The notes: generated from the sequence alone by a model not told the origin. DNA of 64,000 nt from Advenella sp. S44 (GCF_002810445.1 NZ_NEXS01000003.1:744001-808000); one strand, 5' to 3'; counted from the stretch's first letter, positions 1 to 7,210 are shown. Program-made: numbers and translations.

Positions 1-348
1 GTATTCACCAAACTCGATTAATCACTCCCTCTCAGCTGTGTTGAGCCAAGACCCTTTTCGGGGATATCGGTATGATTTCGATTAAGCCTCGTTCTTGGTA
101 AAACGAATTTAATGAATACCGTTTGTCCGCCGATTGTGATGAAGAGCTTCTGGTGTCAAAGCAAGCGAGAAAATGTGGGGCATGAGTAGTATCTATCTTT
201 TTTCCGAATATACAGCCACATCATATCCGCCCACAGCACCCCGTTTCTGGCTAACTCATTTTAAAAGGTAAAAAGTGGAAAGTTTTGTATCGTTTTTTGT
301 GTTATAAGTATATTTTTACTCAAAAAATTCTAATTAACGAGACAAAAT
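1..348. other. Non-coding left margin
   Basis: I see no convincing gene here. The stretch is AT-rich compared with the housekeeping part of the window and contains only very short open frames. The final 60 bases are T- and A-rich and must contain the promoter of the TctC gene, but no clear -35/-10 pair stands out. A weak purine-rich sequence (aacgaga) precedes the ATG at 349. Confidence 0.4.
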
Positions 349-1326
349 ATGTCGATTATTAAAAATATTATTTCGCTGACTGCAATTTGCTTCGGATCAA
401 CACTGCCTGCCATTAGTCATGCAGAAAGTTTTCCCCAGCGGCCCGTGACAATTGTGGTTCCCTTCGTCGCAGGTGGTGCTTTCGACGTAGTGGGCCGTCT
501 AGTGGCAGAGAAAATGAGTGCAAATTTGGGGAAACAGTTCATCATCGAAAATAAGCCTGGAGCCGGAGGAACCCTCGGGGGAAGGCAGGTTTCTCAAGCC
601 CGGCCAGATGGATATACATTGCTTCTTTCTGGTGTCGGGCCCATTTCGATATCACCGGCCGTGTACAAGAAGTTGGGCTATGTACCGGCCAAAGCATTAG
701 CCCCCGTAATACAGTTGACCTCTTCCCCATTCGTTCTGACAACTGGCCCTTCTTTTGAGGGAAAAAGTGTCAAAGATCTGGTTAAGTTCTTGAAAGAAAA
801 ACCTGGTAAATACAATTACGCTTCGACGGGAAACGGAACTTTGGTGCATTTGGCTGGTGAATATTTTCGCGGCATTACAAAAACAGATTTCGAACACATC
901 CCTTATTCTGGCGGGTCTCAGGCTACATTTGCGCTTATTCAAGGAGATGCGACCTTTACGATCACCAACATACCAAATGTTTTATCGCAGATACAGGCCG
1001 GAACAGTAAAAGGATTAGCGACGACGGGCAACCAAAGTTCGCGCGCTTTGCCTGACTTACCCACAATGAGTGAGGCAGGGGTTTCTGGGTTTGAATTGAC
1101 AGGCTGGATTGGTATATTTGCTCCTGCAAATACCCCAGAAGACATAATCGAGACGCTGAATTCGGCATTTGTGCAGGCTATGAATGACCCACGAATCAAA
1201 GAACGACTGCAGCAGCAAGGCGATGACGTTGCTACTGGGTCAGTCGCCGACTTTAAAGAGTTCGTCGCACAAAGCGATGCCAAGTGGAAGTCTATTGCAG
1301 AAGAAGCTAATATTTCTATTAATTGA
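349..1326 (+). CDS. Bug/TctC-family tripartite tricarboxylate transporter solute-binding protein
   Basis: This is a periplasmic receptor of the Bug (Bordetella uptake gene) family, which captures organic acids such as carboxylates for TTT-type import. Residues 1-25 form a signal peptide ending in SHA before ESFP. The mature protein starts with the family pattern FPQRPVTIVVPFVAGG and then has the typical GGxxxVxxARPDGYTLL segment near residue 80. Length (325 aa) is normal. No TctA/TctB membrane subunits follow; an aldolase gene begins 11 bp downstream, suggesting co-transcription and a role in supplying a substrate that is cleaved after uptake. Orphan Bug receptors are very common in Alcaligenaceae. 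The substrate cannot be told from sequence. Confidence 0.9.
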   Translation: MSIIKNIISLTAICFGSTLPAISHAESFPQRPVTIVVPFVAGGAFDVVGRLVAEKMSANLGKQFIIENKPGAGGTLGGRQVSQARPDGYTLLLSGVGPISISPAVYKKLGYVPAKALAPVIQLTSSPFVLTTGPSFEGKSVKDLVKFLKEKPGKYNYASTGNGTLVHLAGEYFRGITKTDFEHIPYSGGSQATFALIQGDATFTITNIPNVLSQIQAGTVKGLATTGNQSSRALPDLPTMSEAGVSGFELTGWIGIFAPANTPEDIIETLNSAFVQAMNDPRIKERLQQQGDDVATGSVADFKEFVAQSDAKWKSIAEEANISIN

Positions 1327-1337
1327 GAACATACCTT

Positions 1338-2105
1338 ATGCCTTGTAAAATTAACGAATTTAAAAATGGAGTGACTCGCGGTGATCGACTTATCGGCTTG
1401 TGGTGTTCTCTCACTAGTGCAACTGCTGTGGAGGTACTAGCGAATGTGGCATTCGACTGGTTCCTCCTTGATATGGAACATGCCCCAAATGACCTCAAGG
1501 AAATTGTCGATCAACTGCGTGTTCTGGACTCGAGCGATTCTGTAGGCTTTGTTCGTCCTCCGGGTAATGATAAGGTGACTATCAAACGTCTTCTTGATGC
1601 GGGGACAAAGAATTTTTTGTTTCCCTACGTAGAAAACGTAAGCCAAGCGCAGGACATTATCCGGGCTACTAGGTACGCTCCCGAGGGTGTACGTGGCGTC
1701 TCGACTGCCGGTCGCGCAGCATGGTATGGACAATTTCCTGATTATCTCAAAAATGCAGCTGAAGAAATTGTCATTGCAATGCAGATTGAAACTTTAGAAG
1801 CTCTAGAGAATCTCGCGGGTTTCTTGGCGCTGCCCGAAATTGACATAATTTTCTTTGGGCCAGCAGATTTATCCGCTGATATGGGAATGCTAGGTCAACC
1901 TGAACATCCTGATACCCGAGCACGAATTGTCTCTGGAATTGAACAAACAATCGCTTCAGGAAAAATGGCAGGTGTGCTTGCGCCTAATTTAAATGTAGCA
2001 AGAGAATATTATGATGCGGGAGCACGGTTTATCGCGGTGGGTAGCGATATCCAATGTATGTTAGGGGCGGCAAAGCGTATATGCGACTCAAGCCAGTTCG
2101 ACTAG
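1338..2105 (+). CDS. HpcH/HpaI-family class II aldolase
   Basis: Likely a metal-dependent pyruvate aldolase of the HpcH/HpaI superfamily, which cleaves or condenses 4-hydroxy-2-oxo acids (relatives: 4-hydroxy-2-oxoheptanedioate aldolase, 2-keto-3-deoxy-L-rhamnonate aldolase). The fold marker DMEHAPND lies at residues 45-52 with the presumed base His48; Glu151 (QIETLEALENL) and Asp177 (FFGPADLSAD) match the metal ligands. The ATG at 1338 is preferred over an in-frame TTG at 1323 that overlaps the upstream stop. The gene follows the Bug receptor by 11 bp, so the pair may form a small uptake-and-cleavage unit. The exact substrate is unknown. Confidence 0.85.
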   Translation: MPCKINEFKNGVTRGDRLIGLWCSLTSATAVEVLANVAFDWFLLDMEHAPNDLKEIVDQLRVLDSSDSVGFVRPPGNDKVTIKRLLDAGTKNFLFPYVENVSQAQDIIRATRYAPEGVRGVSTAGRAAWYGQFPDYLKNAAEEIVIAMQIETLEALENLAGFLALPEIDIIFFGPADLSADMGMLGQPEHPDTRARIVSGIEQTIASGKMAGVLAPNLNVAREYYDAGARFIAVGSDIQCMLGAAKRICDSSQFD

Positions 2106-2148
2106 TATTTAGAAATCAGCCAGAAGTTTGTTGCATATCCGTTAGTTT

Positions 2149-2402
2149 CTAGAACGGAATATCATTGTCTATGTCCATTATGTTGTACATGGGCTGTGAT
2201 AGGCGGCGTTTTCGACCGTACGCTGGTGTGGCTGGTCGGAACTGCCATAGTTGCCGCGCTGTGCCTGTTGTTGAGCCTGGAGTTTGGTACTCCACGTCAA
2301 GCGGCGCATGGAGTTTGATGTCCGCGTGCTTGATGAAGATGCCAGACCTAGTTGTGTATAACAGCCTCGAAATTGAATGTGCTCCAGACAGACTCTTGCC
2401 AT
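2149..2402 (-). pseudogene. Possible 3' remnant of a single-stranded DNA-binding protein gene
   Basis: On the minus strand the frame ending at the TAG at 2149-2151 closes with MDIDNDIPF, which matches the acidic C-terminal tip of SSB (typically DDDIPF) that recruits partner proteins. A neighbouring frame holds a Gln-rich stretch, LQAQQQAQRGNYGSSDQ, like the disordered SSB linker. The two lie in different frames and no OB-fold sequence is visible upstream, so any gene here is broken. The rest of 2106-2571 shows no other recognisable gene. The call rests mainly on the last eight residues and could be chance. Confidence 0.3.
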
Positions 2403-2571
2403 GACCGGGCGCAGATCCTATTTCGGGCTTGTATCTGCGACAGTTCCCTGTCGAGGGGGTTCGATATGAAGTGACGTAGCTTTTGCAGAGGCCAAGCCTG
2501 CCAAATGACGACAGGGTGTTGGTCTGGGCCCGCCATAGATGCGCAGCGCATTGTGGCGGGTCGTTGCCATC

Positions 2572-3255
2572 TTAATGAAACATCAAATCATGAACGATGT
2601 GTTCGGCTTTCCATTTGGATGGAAAATAGGTTGGCCAGTTGCTCATTTCCTCGCTCAGCTTTTGATGGTCATCATTGCCAAAGTAAATATGGAAGTGGCT
2701 GACTTTTTTCGGGGCAATGGTGTGGTCGCTGAACTGAATGAAACCCGGTGCCTGCTGATCACCGTGTTGCTTGGTAAACAGGTAACGCACACCCCGGTTG
2801 CCGGCTTTGTACGTGAGGATTTTATAGCCTTCGTATTTATACTGGGCGCTGTAGTTTTTTTCGCCGTGGTAGAAAGTGAAGGTGTTGTCTTTGATTATCA
2901 GACGCTCAATGTCGGTCTTGTAGCCGGCGTTGTAGTACTGTTTGTATTCATCTGCCGTCTTATCTTTTTTCTGCTCTGCCTTGTGCGCCATCACTGGATC
3001 CAGTGTGCCGTCCTGCAACAAAGGATAGATTGACTGCCAGTCTCCTTCCCAGTCCGACAGGCTGCGGTCCTTGACATCTGCATCGGCAAAATAGCCGTTG
3101 GCTGCCGTTTTTTGATTGGTATCTGCTTTATGCGCATTATCGTGTGAGTGGCCATGGGAGCGGTCGTGATCATGCTGATGCGTATGGGCAGATGCGCTTG
3201 CGCCAAATACGCAGCAAGCGATTGCTATCTGGATTAGCTTCAGTGAAACATTCAT
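2572..3255 (-). CDS. zinT: ZinT-family periplasmic metal-binding protein
   Basis: ZinT (YodA) is a periplasmic zinc/cadmium-binding protein made under zinc starvation that helps deliver zinc to the ZnuABC importer. Residues 1-23 form a signal peptide (MNVSLKLIQI...SASA), followed by a His/Asp-rich chelating stretch at about residues 24-43, as in Zn-acquisition proteins. The ZinT domain then runs to the end, with WEGDWQSIYPLL near its start and HFHIYFG plus WPTYFPS near the C terminus. I chose the ATG at 3255 because an alternative start at 3285 would lie inside the Zur-like operator. No znu genes are nearby. The two overlapping palindromes upstream fit zinc-dependent repression. Confidence 0.9.
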   Translation of the reverse strand: MNVSLKLIQIAIACCVFGASASAHTHQHDHDRSHGHSHDNAHKADTNQKTAANGYFADADVKDRSLSDWEGDWQSIYPLLQDGTLDPVMAHKAEQKKDKTADEYKQYYNAGYKTDIERLIIKDNTFTFYHGEKNYSAQYKYEGYKILTYKAGNRGVRYLFTKQHGDQQAPGFIQFSDHTIAPKKVSHFHIYFGNDDHQKLSEEMSNWPTYFPSKWKAEHIVHDLMFH

Positions 3256-3278
3256 GACATTAATAGCCTGTGTAGTTG

Positions 3279-3300
3279 ATAACATGTTATGTTATAACAT
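3279..3300 (-). promoter_or_regulatory. Zur-like operator upstream of zinT
   Basis: Two perfect 12-bp palindromes overlap: ATAACATGTTAT (3279-3290) and ATGTTATAACAT (3289-3300). The TGTTATAACA core matches Zur boxes of proteobacteria. They sit 24-45 bp upstream of the zinT start, where a repressor would block transcription. Assignment to Zur is by resemblance and by the identity of the downstream gene. Confidence 0.65.
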
Positions 3301-3553
3301 ACTAATAAATTGCGTCAATTGTCTTTTTCGCGGTATAGCGACCAGGGATAGTGTGGCATCAATCTTTGTAGAGTCATCATTTTTGACTGCAATGTCCGGC
3401 GTTACAGATTTGGACTGACGGCCGTCTATTTGTCGTAAAAGCCGGACAAAAAGACGGCATACATTTCAGACGGCATATATTTCAGATGACATATATGTAA
3501 GACGGCATTTTTAAAACGGCATTTTTAAAACGGCATATATGCGCATATCGGAA
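3301..3553. other. zinT promoter side and repeat-bearing spacer
   Basis: No gene is visible. The first part is the upstream side of the zinT promoter; the distal part is an array of GACGGCAT units, listed separately. It ends at the stop codon of the small lipoprotein gene. Confidence 0.4.
3452..3536. repeat. Tandem GACGGCAT repeat array containing a 12-bp match to the Neisseria DNA uptake sequence
   Basis: Six units share the core (A)GACGGCAT, starting at 3452, 3468, 3484 (variant AGATGACAT), 3500, 3514 and 3528, so the spacing is 16, 16, 16, 14 and 14 bp. Between cores the sequence is T/A-rich. Bases 3465-3476 read TTCAGACGGCAT, the exact reverse complement of the 12-bp neisserial uptake sequence ATGCCGTCTGAA. 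A GCCGTCT half-match lies nearby at 3421. The function is unknown. Confidence 0.7.
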
Positions 3554-3805
3554 TTATTTTTTGTGACTGCTCGCTTCATCTCTTTGCATCCGATCAAGCG
3601 ATCTCTCGGTTTCATCTTCATTAAGTGCCTGTTGTTGCAGCATGCATTGCTCAAAATGCGGCGTGCCAGGTTCAATACCAAGCGTTGCACATTGCTGGCG
3701 GTATTGTTCCGCTTCCATATCGTTCAGCGCCTGGCATCCGCTGAGCAGCCCCGCTAGCACAAGGCTTGTGGCGAAACCGGTTTTGGTTGATGAGCGTTGA
3801 CGCAT
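3554..3805 (-). CDS. Small putative lipoprotein
   Basis: An 83-residue protein with a type II signal peptide: a basic start (MRQRSSTKTG), a hydrophobic stretch (FATSLVLAGLLSG) and a lipobox LLSGC with the acylated Cys at residue 24. The mature part is about 60 residues, acidic and polar, with two further Cys residues (QQCATLG and FEQCMLQ) that could pair, and a Gln/Glu-rich helical tail ending in SSHKK. A ggggaaa sequence precedes the ATG. I do not recognise a family. It stands alone between the repeat array and a non-coding stretch. Confidence 0.7.
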   Translation of the reverse strand: MRQRSSTKTGFATSLVLAGLLSGCQALNDMEAEQYRQQCATLGIEPGTPHFEQCMLQQQALNEDETERSLDRMQRDEASSHKK

Positions 3806-4186
3806 CGTATTTTTTCCCCGAAAAATGAATGAAGATTCATTAGATCATTGATTCCGGTTCTCGGCAAAAGTGTTTGGACAGCGCTGAGGCCGGTCATCTG
3901 CCGAACTTCGTTATTGTTGACGTCTTACATGCCTGCGCGTATACGCATCTTCCAAGATTGCCGATTGATGGCGGAAAGAGGTGTATTCAGCGGTGTCTCG
4001 TGCCGCGTCTCTTGATATGGTCATTTAAACGTGAATGAGCAGAACCCTTTCAACAATGAGCAAAAGCTGGTGCAAATCGTGCCAAGTTAATGATACGTCG
4101 AAAGTCTTTTCAAGGAATGCTGTTATATATTTTTACACCTTCGTTTTGAGTTGATGCGCTCCGGGGTTTTGCGGAAAATAGGAAAT
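3806..4186. other. Non-coding stretch before the tRNA-like sequence
   Basis: No open frame of note. It contains the promoter side of the lipoprotein gene, including a 7-bp inverted repeat AATGAAT/ATTCATT near 3825-3842. Its right end leads into the tRNA-like sequence and should contain that RNA's promoter; ttgagttgatg near 4146 followed by aaaata near 4175 is a weak candidate. Confidence 0.3.
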
Positions 4187-4260
4187 CCACAGGTAGCTCA
4201 ACTGGTAGAGTATCCGAGTGCTTCACGAGGAGGTTTACGGTTCGAACCCGTACCTGTGGA
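4187..4260 (+). tRNA. tRNA-like gene with an abnormal anticodon arm (possible pseudo-tRNA)
   Basis: The cloverleaf ends are canonical: acceptor CCACAGG pairs with CCTGTGG and is followed by discriminator A (4260), extendable to 8 bp with T4186; U8-A9; a D arm GCTC/GAGT with loop AACTGGTA; and a perfect T arm TACGG-TTCGAAC-CCGTA. The total of 74 nt fits a class I tRNA. The anticodon arm does not: no register gives a normal 5-bp stem with U33. The best fold is TCCGAG/CGAGGA with a tandem G-A/A-G mismatch and loop TGCTTCA, which would expose CTT but with G33 and C37. No CCA is encoded. It may be a decayed tRNA or a tRNA-like RNA with another role. Confidence 0.5.
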
Positions 4261-4270
4261 AAGGGTTCTC

Positions 4271-4353
4271 GCCCCGGTATTGCGCTGACCGGCAGAAAAG
4301 CGGCAATTGCCAGCTATGATCCGGTTATCATGCAATATCGGGGCTTTGTTTTT
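4271..4353 (+). terminator. Large stem-loop with T-rich tail after the tRNA-like gene
   Basis: GCCCCGGTATTGC (4271-4283) pairs with GCAATATCGGGGC (4332-4344) over 13 bp with one G-U pair, and is followed by TTTGTTTTT. The loop of about 48 nt can fold further. It probably ends the transcript containing the tRNA-like sequence, giving an RNA of roughly 170 nt. Confidence 0.6.
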
Positions 4354-4729
4354 GCCTGAACGCTATCGCGTTGCTGCCGCGGTAACGTGAGGTCCAGCCT
4401 GGCTGCGCAAACACGCAAGAGTTCATTTTTACCGATATTGAATAAAAAGACGTTGAACGTCGGATAATAAAGCGAACGGCATTGGTTTTACTCAAGAGCC
4501 GAACCGGACACCGCCAACACGTCGGCAGTGACAGCGCATTGGTGAAGTACAGATATACAGAGCAACAATAAATAGATATGGTTAAGACGTATCAGCCCGG
4601 TACGTTGGTCTGGCGGGGTCCGTAACAAGAGACTGCCGACGGGGCAGGCGACCTCGCTTGCATGATGACAGGCAGCCTGGCCTGCCTGTCAATCAGTTAC
4701 CGGATCATTGACGCAAACGGAGTAATGGG
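4354..4729. other. Non-coding leader of the transglutaminase gene
   Basis: No gene is seen. Near its right end is a strong inverted repeat (listed separately). A short palindrome GACGTTGAACGTC lies around 4449-4461. The ATG at 4730 is preceded by acggagtaatggg, which gives an acceptable ribosome-binding site. Confidence 0.35.
4666..4691. repeat. Perfect 10-bp inverted repeat in the transglutaminase leader
   Basis: TGACAGGCAG (4666-4675) is the exact complement of CTGCCTGTCA (4682-4691) around a 6-nt loop. Flanking TGAT and ATCA extend the pairing past a one-base bulge. It ends 38 nt upstream of the ATG at 4730 and has no T-run, so it may be an operator or an RNA hairpin in the 5' leader rather than a terminator. 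Confidence 0.6.
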
Positions 4730-5593
4730 ATGCTGGTATCAAGGATTCGAACCTCATTGGACTATGAGGTATTTTCAGCAAGCGAGTTTTTTCTGAATAT
4801 GCTGGTTTCCAAAAAAAGCCAATTGATTCTGCAAGAGAGTCTGAACGTCGATTATATCGATCGTAATGGGGACAAGACGCCTGTTAATTTTCAAAAAAAC
4901 ATGGATGCAGTGGGTGGGCGTTTCTCGTCATTTTCGGTCGAAGAAGGAAAGGTCTGCGTTGACTATACAGTCAGCGTTGTCACAAACAATGCCGGACGTC
5001 CGCTTGAGGCAGCCATTTATTCCATAGGGCGCCTGCCCAGGAAAACCATTCCTTGTCTGCGTCCAAGCCGGTATTGTGAATCCGATATGCTCTCGGCCCA
5101 GGTGCAGTCGCTTTTTTGTGCCCAGGGCGATGGCATCGTGCTGGTCGAGTCGATTATTGACTGGATACAGGAGAATATCCAATATGAGGTGGGATGTTCA
5201 GATCCTACAACGTCAGCCGGTGATGTATTTGAAAGGCGCAAGGGCGTATGCCGGGATTTTGCCCATTTGGCCATCACGTTTTGTCGTGCGTTGAATATTC
5301 CGGCCCGCTTTTGCGTGGGTTATGTGTTCTTTGAAGAGCCGCCTCAGGATTTTCACGCGATTTTTGAAGTGTACCTAGGCGGGCGATGGATCAAGTTCGA
5401 TCCCACACGACTGGCGTCTCCAGATAACCTGGTGGTTATCGCGCGCGGCAATGATGCCAAGGATACGCCCTTTGCTACTATTTTCGGCAATATCAAGCCC
5501 ACGCGCATGCGTATCAATATTGAGCAGGAAGATCCGTATTCAGACTTCTGTGTCAAGGCGGGCGACGAGCAGGCGGCAATTATTGGTAGCTAG
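4730..5593 (+). CDS. Transglutaminase-like (papain-fold) family protein
   Basis: A 287-residue cytoplasmic protein (no signal peptide) of the bacterial transglutaminase-like family. The presumed catalytic triad is Cys174 in GVCRDFAHL, His209 in DFHAIFEVY and Asp224 in FDPTR. The N-terminal 110 residues form the usual beta-rich domain of this family, with RYCESD at the border. Such proteins act as proteases or amidases; the substrate is usually unknown. The gene stands alone, with a hairpin in its leader and a GC-rich inverted repeat at its stop codon. The general family is clear, the function is not. Confidence 0.85.
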   Translation: MLVSRIRTSLDYEVFSASEFFLNMLVSKKSQLILQESLNVDYIDRNGDKTPVNFQKNMDAVGGRFSSFSVEEGKVCVDYTVSVVTNNAGRPLEAAIYSIGRLPRKTIPCLRPSRYCESDMLSAQVQSLFCAQGDGIVLVESIIDWIQENIQYEVGCSDPTTSAGDVFERRKGVCRDFAHLAITFCRALNIPARFCVGYVFFEEPPQDFHAIFEVYLGGRWIKFDPTRLASPDNLVVIARGNDAKDTPFATIFGNIKPTRMRINIEQEDPYSDFCVKAGDEQAAIIGS

Positions 5594-5629
5594 CCGGTGG
5601 CTTGGCTTTTTGCAGCCAGGCCCGCCGGC
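5593..5629. repeat. GC-rich inverted repeat between convergent genes
   Basis: GCCGGTGGCTTGGCT (5593-5607) pairs with the arm at 5614-5629 (AGCCAGGCCCGCCGGC) with two mismatches or wobbles and one bulge, around a TTTTGC loop. It begins at the last base of the transglutaminase stop codon. It lacks a downstream T-run but may still terminate or protect transcripts from the convergent gene pair. Confidence 0.5.
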
Positions 5630-5709
5630 ATGATCTATGCGTACTGCAATCGGAGAAGAGCGCTTGAATATGCCGGGCGCTCATCTGAGGATTACCGCTT
5701 TTGTTACGG

Positions 5710-6009
5710 TTACTGCTTCTGTTTTTCCTTGCGGGAGATGACCTGGCCCGTGTTGGCGTCAATGAACAGTTCATACTTGGTGCCAGGTTTGAGGGTTTTG
5801 ACCTCGTATCCCCAGACGTTGTTTTCACGCTCGAAGTCGACTTCAACCGCTTTGGCGCCGGTTTCTGATTCGGCAGCTTCTATCGCTTGCACAAGCGTCA
5901 CTTTTGCCTCATTGATGGCTTGGGCTTCCTGTTGGTGCTTCGATTGAGCAACGGCCATGCTCGGCACGACGATAAACAGGGAAAAAAGCAGGGAAGAGGT
6001 AATTTTCAT
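5710..6009 (-). CDS. Exported PepSY-domain protein
   Basis: A 99-residue secreted protein. Residues 1-21 form a signal peptide ending AVA before QSKHQQ. The rest is one PepSY domain: a helix (AKVTLVQAIEAAESETG) followed by beta strands with WGYEVKTLKPGTKYELFIDANTGQVI, the typical ending of this fold. PepSY proteins are thought to restrain peptidases or assist envelope and redox processes; single-domain versions are common and unassigned. A basic, Gln-rich tail closes the protein. It is convergent with the transglutaminase-like gene and divergent from the imu operon. Confidence 0.85.
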   Translation of the reverse strand: MKITSSLLFSLFIVVPSMAVAQSKHQQEAQAINEAKVTLVQAIEAAESETGAKAVEVDFERENNVWGYEVKTLKPGTKYELFIDANTGQVISRKEKQKQ

Positions 6010-6130
6010 CGATCATTCCTTGATGGTTTGAGGAGACAGGGATCTCCTAGTGTAATGCATCTGTGCTGATCTGTAGCGTGTCTTCATTCAGATAGCCTCG
6101 GTTTTCCGAAGATGTGGCAATTTAAAAATA

Positions 6131-6146
6131 CTGTATACTTATACAG
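6131..6146 (+). promoter_or_regulatory. LexA (SOS) box of the imu operon
   Basis: CTGTATACTTATACAG fits the LexA consensus CTGT-N8-ACAG, with an inner TATA-rich core. It ends 17 bp before the imuA ATG at 6164, which has aaaagga just upstream. This places imuA-imuB-dnaE2 under SOS control, as known for this cassette in other proteobacteria. Confidence 0.9.
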
Positions 6147-6163
6147 TATTAAAAGGAATTGCC

Positions 6164-7210
6164 ATGATGAAAAGCACAACGCAAAAGTCTTCAAAAATCG
6201 CTGGAAATGCGCCACAAACCTGCTCGGTAGCCTGCCAGGGCAGTCTGTTGGAAAGCGTATCCGAAGGCATTGAGTGTTCTTCACCAATGCCCGAAAATCC
6301 GGTCCATTTTGCCGGAAAAACCGCTACGCAAGCCCCTTTTTCAGCGGAATCGGCAAAGCGCAAGCCGGTGTGCCAAACAGCAGCCCAGAGTACCGGTTCG
6401 GCGTCCGTAGTTGCTACGCCGGAGCGTATTCATCCTGCGCTTTGGCGTGCTTCGCAGATCGCCCGCTCCCCGGGGATTTACGCCAATACCGGTTATCCCG
6501 AAATAGCGGTCCAGTTGCCGGGCGGCGGCTGGCCTTTGGGCAATCTGATCGAAGTCATGACGCCGCGAGCCGGAATTGGTGAAATGCAGCTGTTCAAATC
6601 CGCGCTATGTGGGCAAAAGGCCTCTCAGCCGCATCATCCCGCATCTGTCGAGGGTGGCAGCAATGCTGGCCCTGATCAGCGGCCTATTGTGCTCATTCAA
6701 CCCCCGTATACGCCACAGACCTGCGCCTGGGCGCATTGGGGAATCGCGCCTTCGCGGCTGCTCTGGCTCTCGCCCAAAAACACCGCCGATGCCTTGTGGG
6801 CAGCCGAACACATTTTGAACAGCGGAGCCTTTGCGGCGCTTGTCCTTTGGCAGAACGCCCTGCGCGATGGTGCATTGCGTCGTCTTCAGTTGTCGGCGCA
6901 AAAGGGCGATACGCTATTCGTTCTGGTCCGGGCACTGTCTGCGGCCAGGCAATCTTCGCCGGCTCCCTTGCGGCTTGCGCTGCATCCGGTGCCCACCGGC
7001 CTGCACGTGCATATTGTCAAACGTCGTGGCAGTGTGGCTGAACAGCCCATCCATATCTCACTCTATCCGGGATTATCGGGCAGGGATCTGCCCCCGGGTG
7101 TTTCTTCAGATCCGCATTCTGCCTATTCTGCTGCTTTTACCGAGTCCCATCATGCGAACATGGATAGCCGTCCATTTACTGCATCCCACGCTAGACACAC
7201 TCTGCCCTGA
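6164..7210 (+). CDS. imuA: ImuA, RecA/SulA-like translesion mutagenesis protein
   Basis: First gene of the SOS-induced mutasome cassette. ImuA works with ImuB and DnaE2 in error-prone lesion bypass. The conserved part starts near residue 88 with HPALWRASQIA and includes LPGGGWPLGNLIEVM, a degenerate P-loop region, and LLWLSPKNTADALWAAEHIL. At 348 residues it is longer than usual (about 240): there are roughly 85 extra, low-complexity residues at the N terminus and a long tail that overlaps imuB. The start at 6164 fits the RBS and LexA box, although an internal Met at residue 42 is possible. Confidence 0.85.
   Translation: MMKSTTQKSSKIAGNAPQTCSVACQGSLLESVSEGIECSSPMPENPVHFAGKTATQAPFSAESAKRKPVCQTAAQSTGSASVVATPERIHPALWRASQIARSPGIYANTGYPEIAVQLPGGGWPLGNLIEVMTPRAGIGEMQLFKSALCGQKASQPHHPASVEGGSNAGPDQRPIVLIQPPYTPQTCAWAHWGIAPSRLLWLSPKNTADALWAAEHILNSGAFAALVLWQNALRDGALRRLQLSAQKGDTLFVLVRALSAARQSSPAPLRLALHPVPTGLHVHIVKRRGSVAEQPIHISLYPGLSGRDLPPGVSSDPHSAYSAAFTESHHANMDSRPFTASHARHTLP

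Noticed and set aside
2539-3033. 164-codon hydrophobic frame on the plus strand
   Set aside because: It is the complement of zinT; the hydrophobic look comes from reading His/Lys/Asp codons backwards.
4187-4353. tmRNA (ssrA)
   Set aside because: A normal D stem is present, there is no tag reading frame, and the length is far below that of tmRNA.
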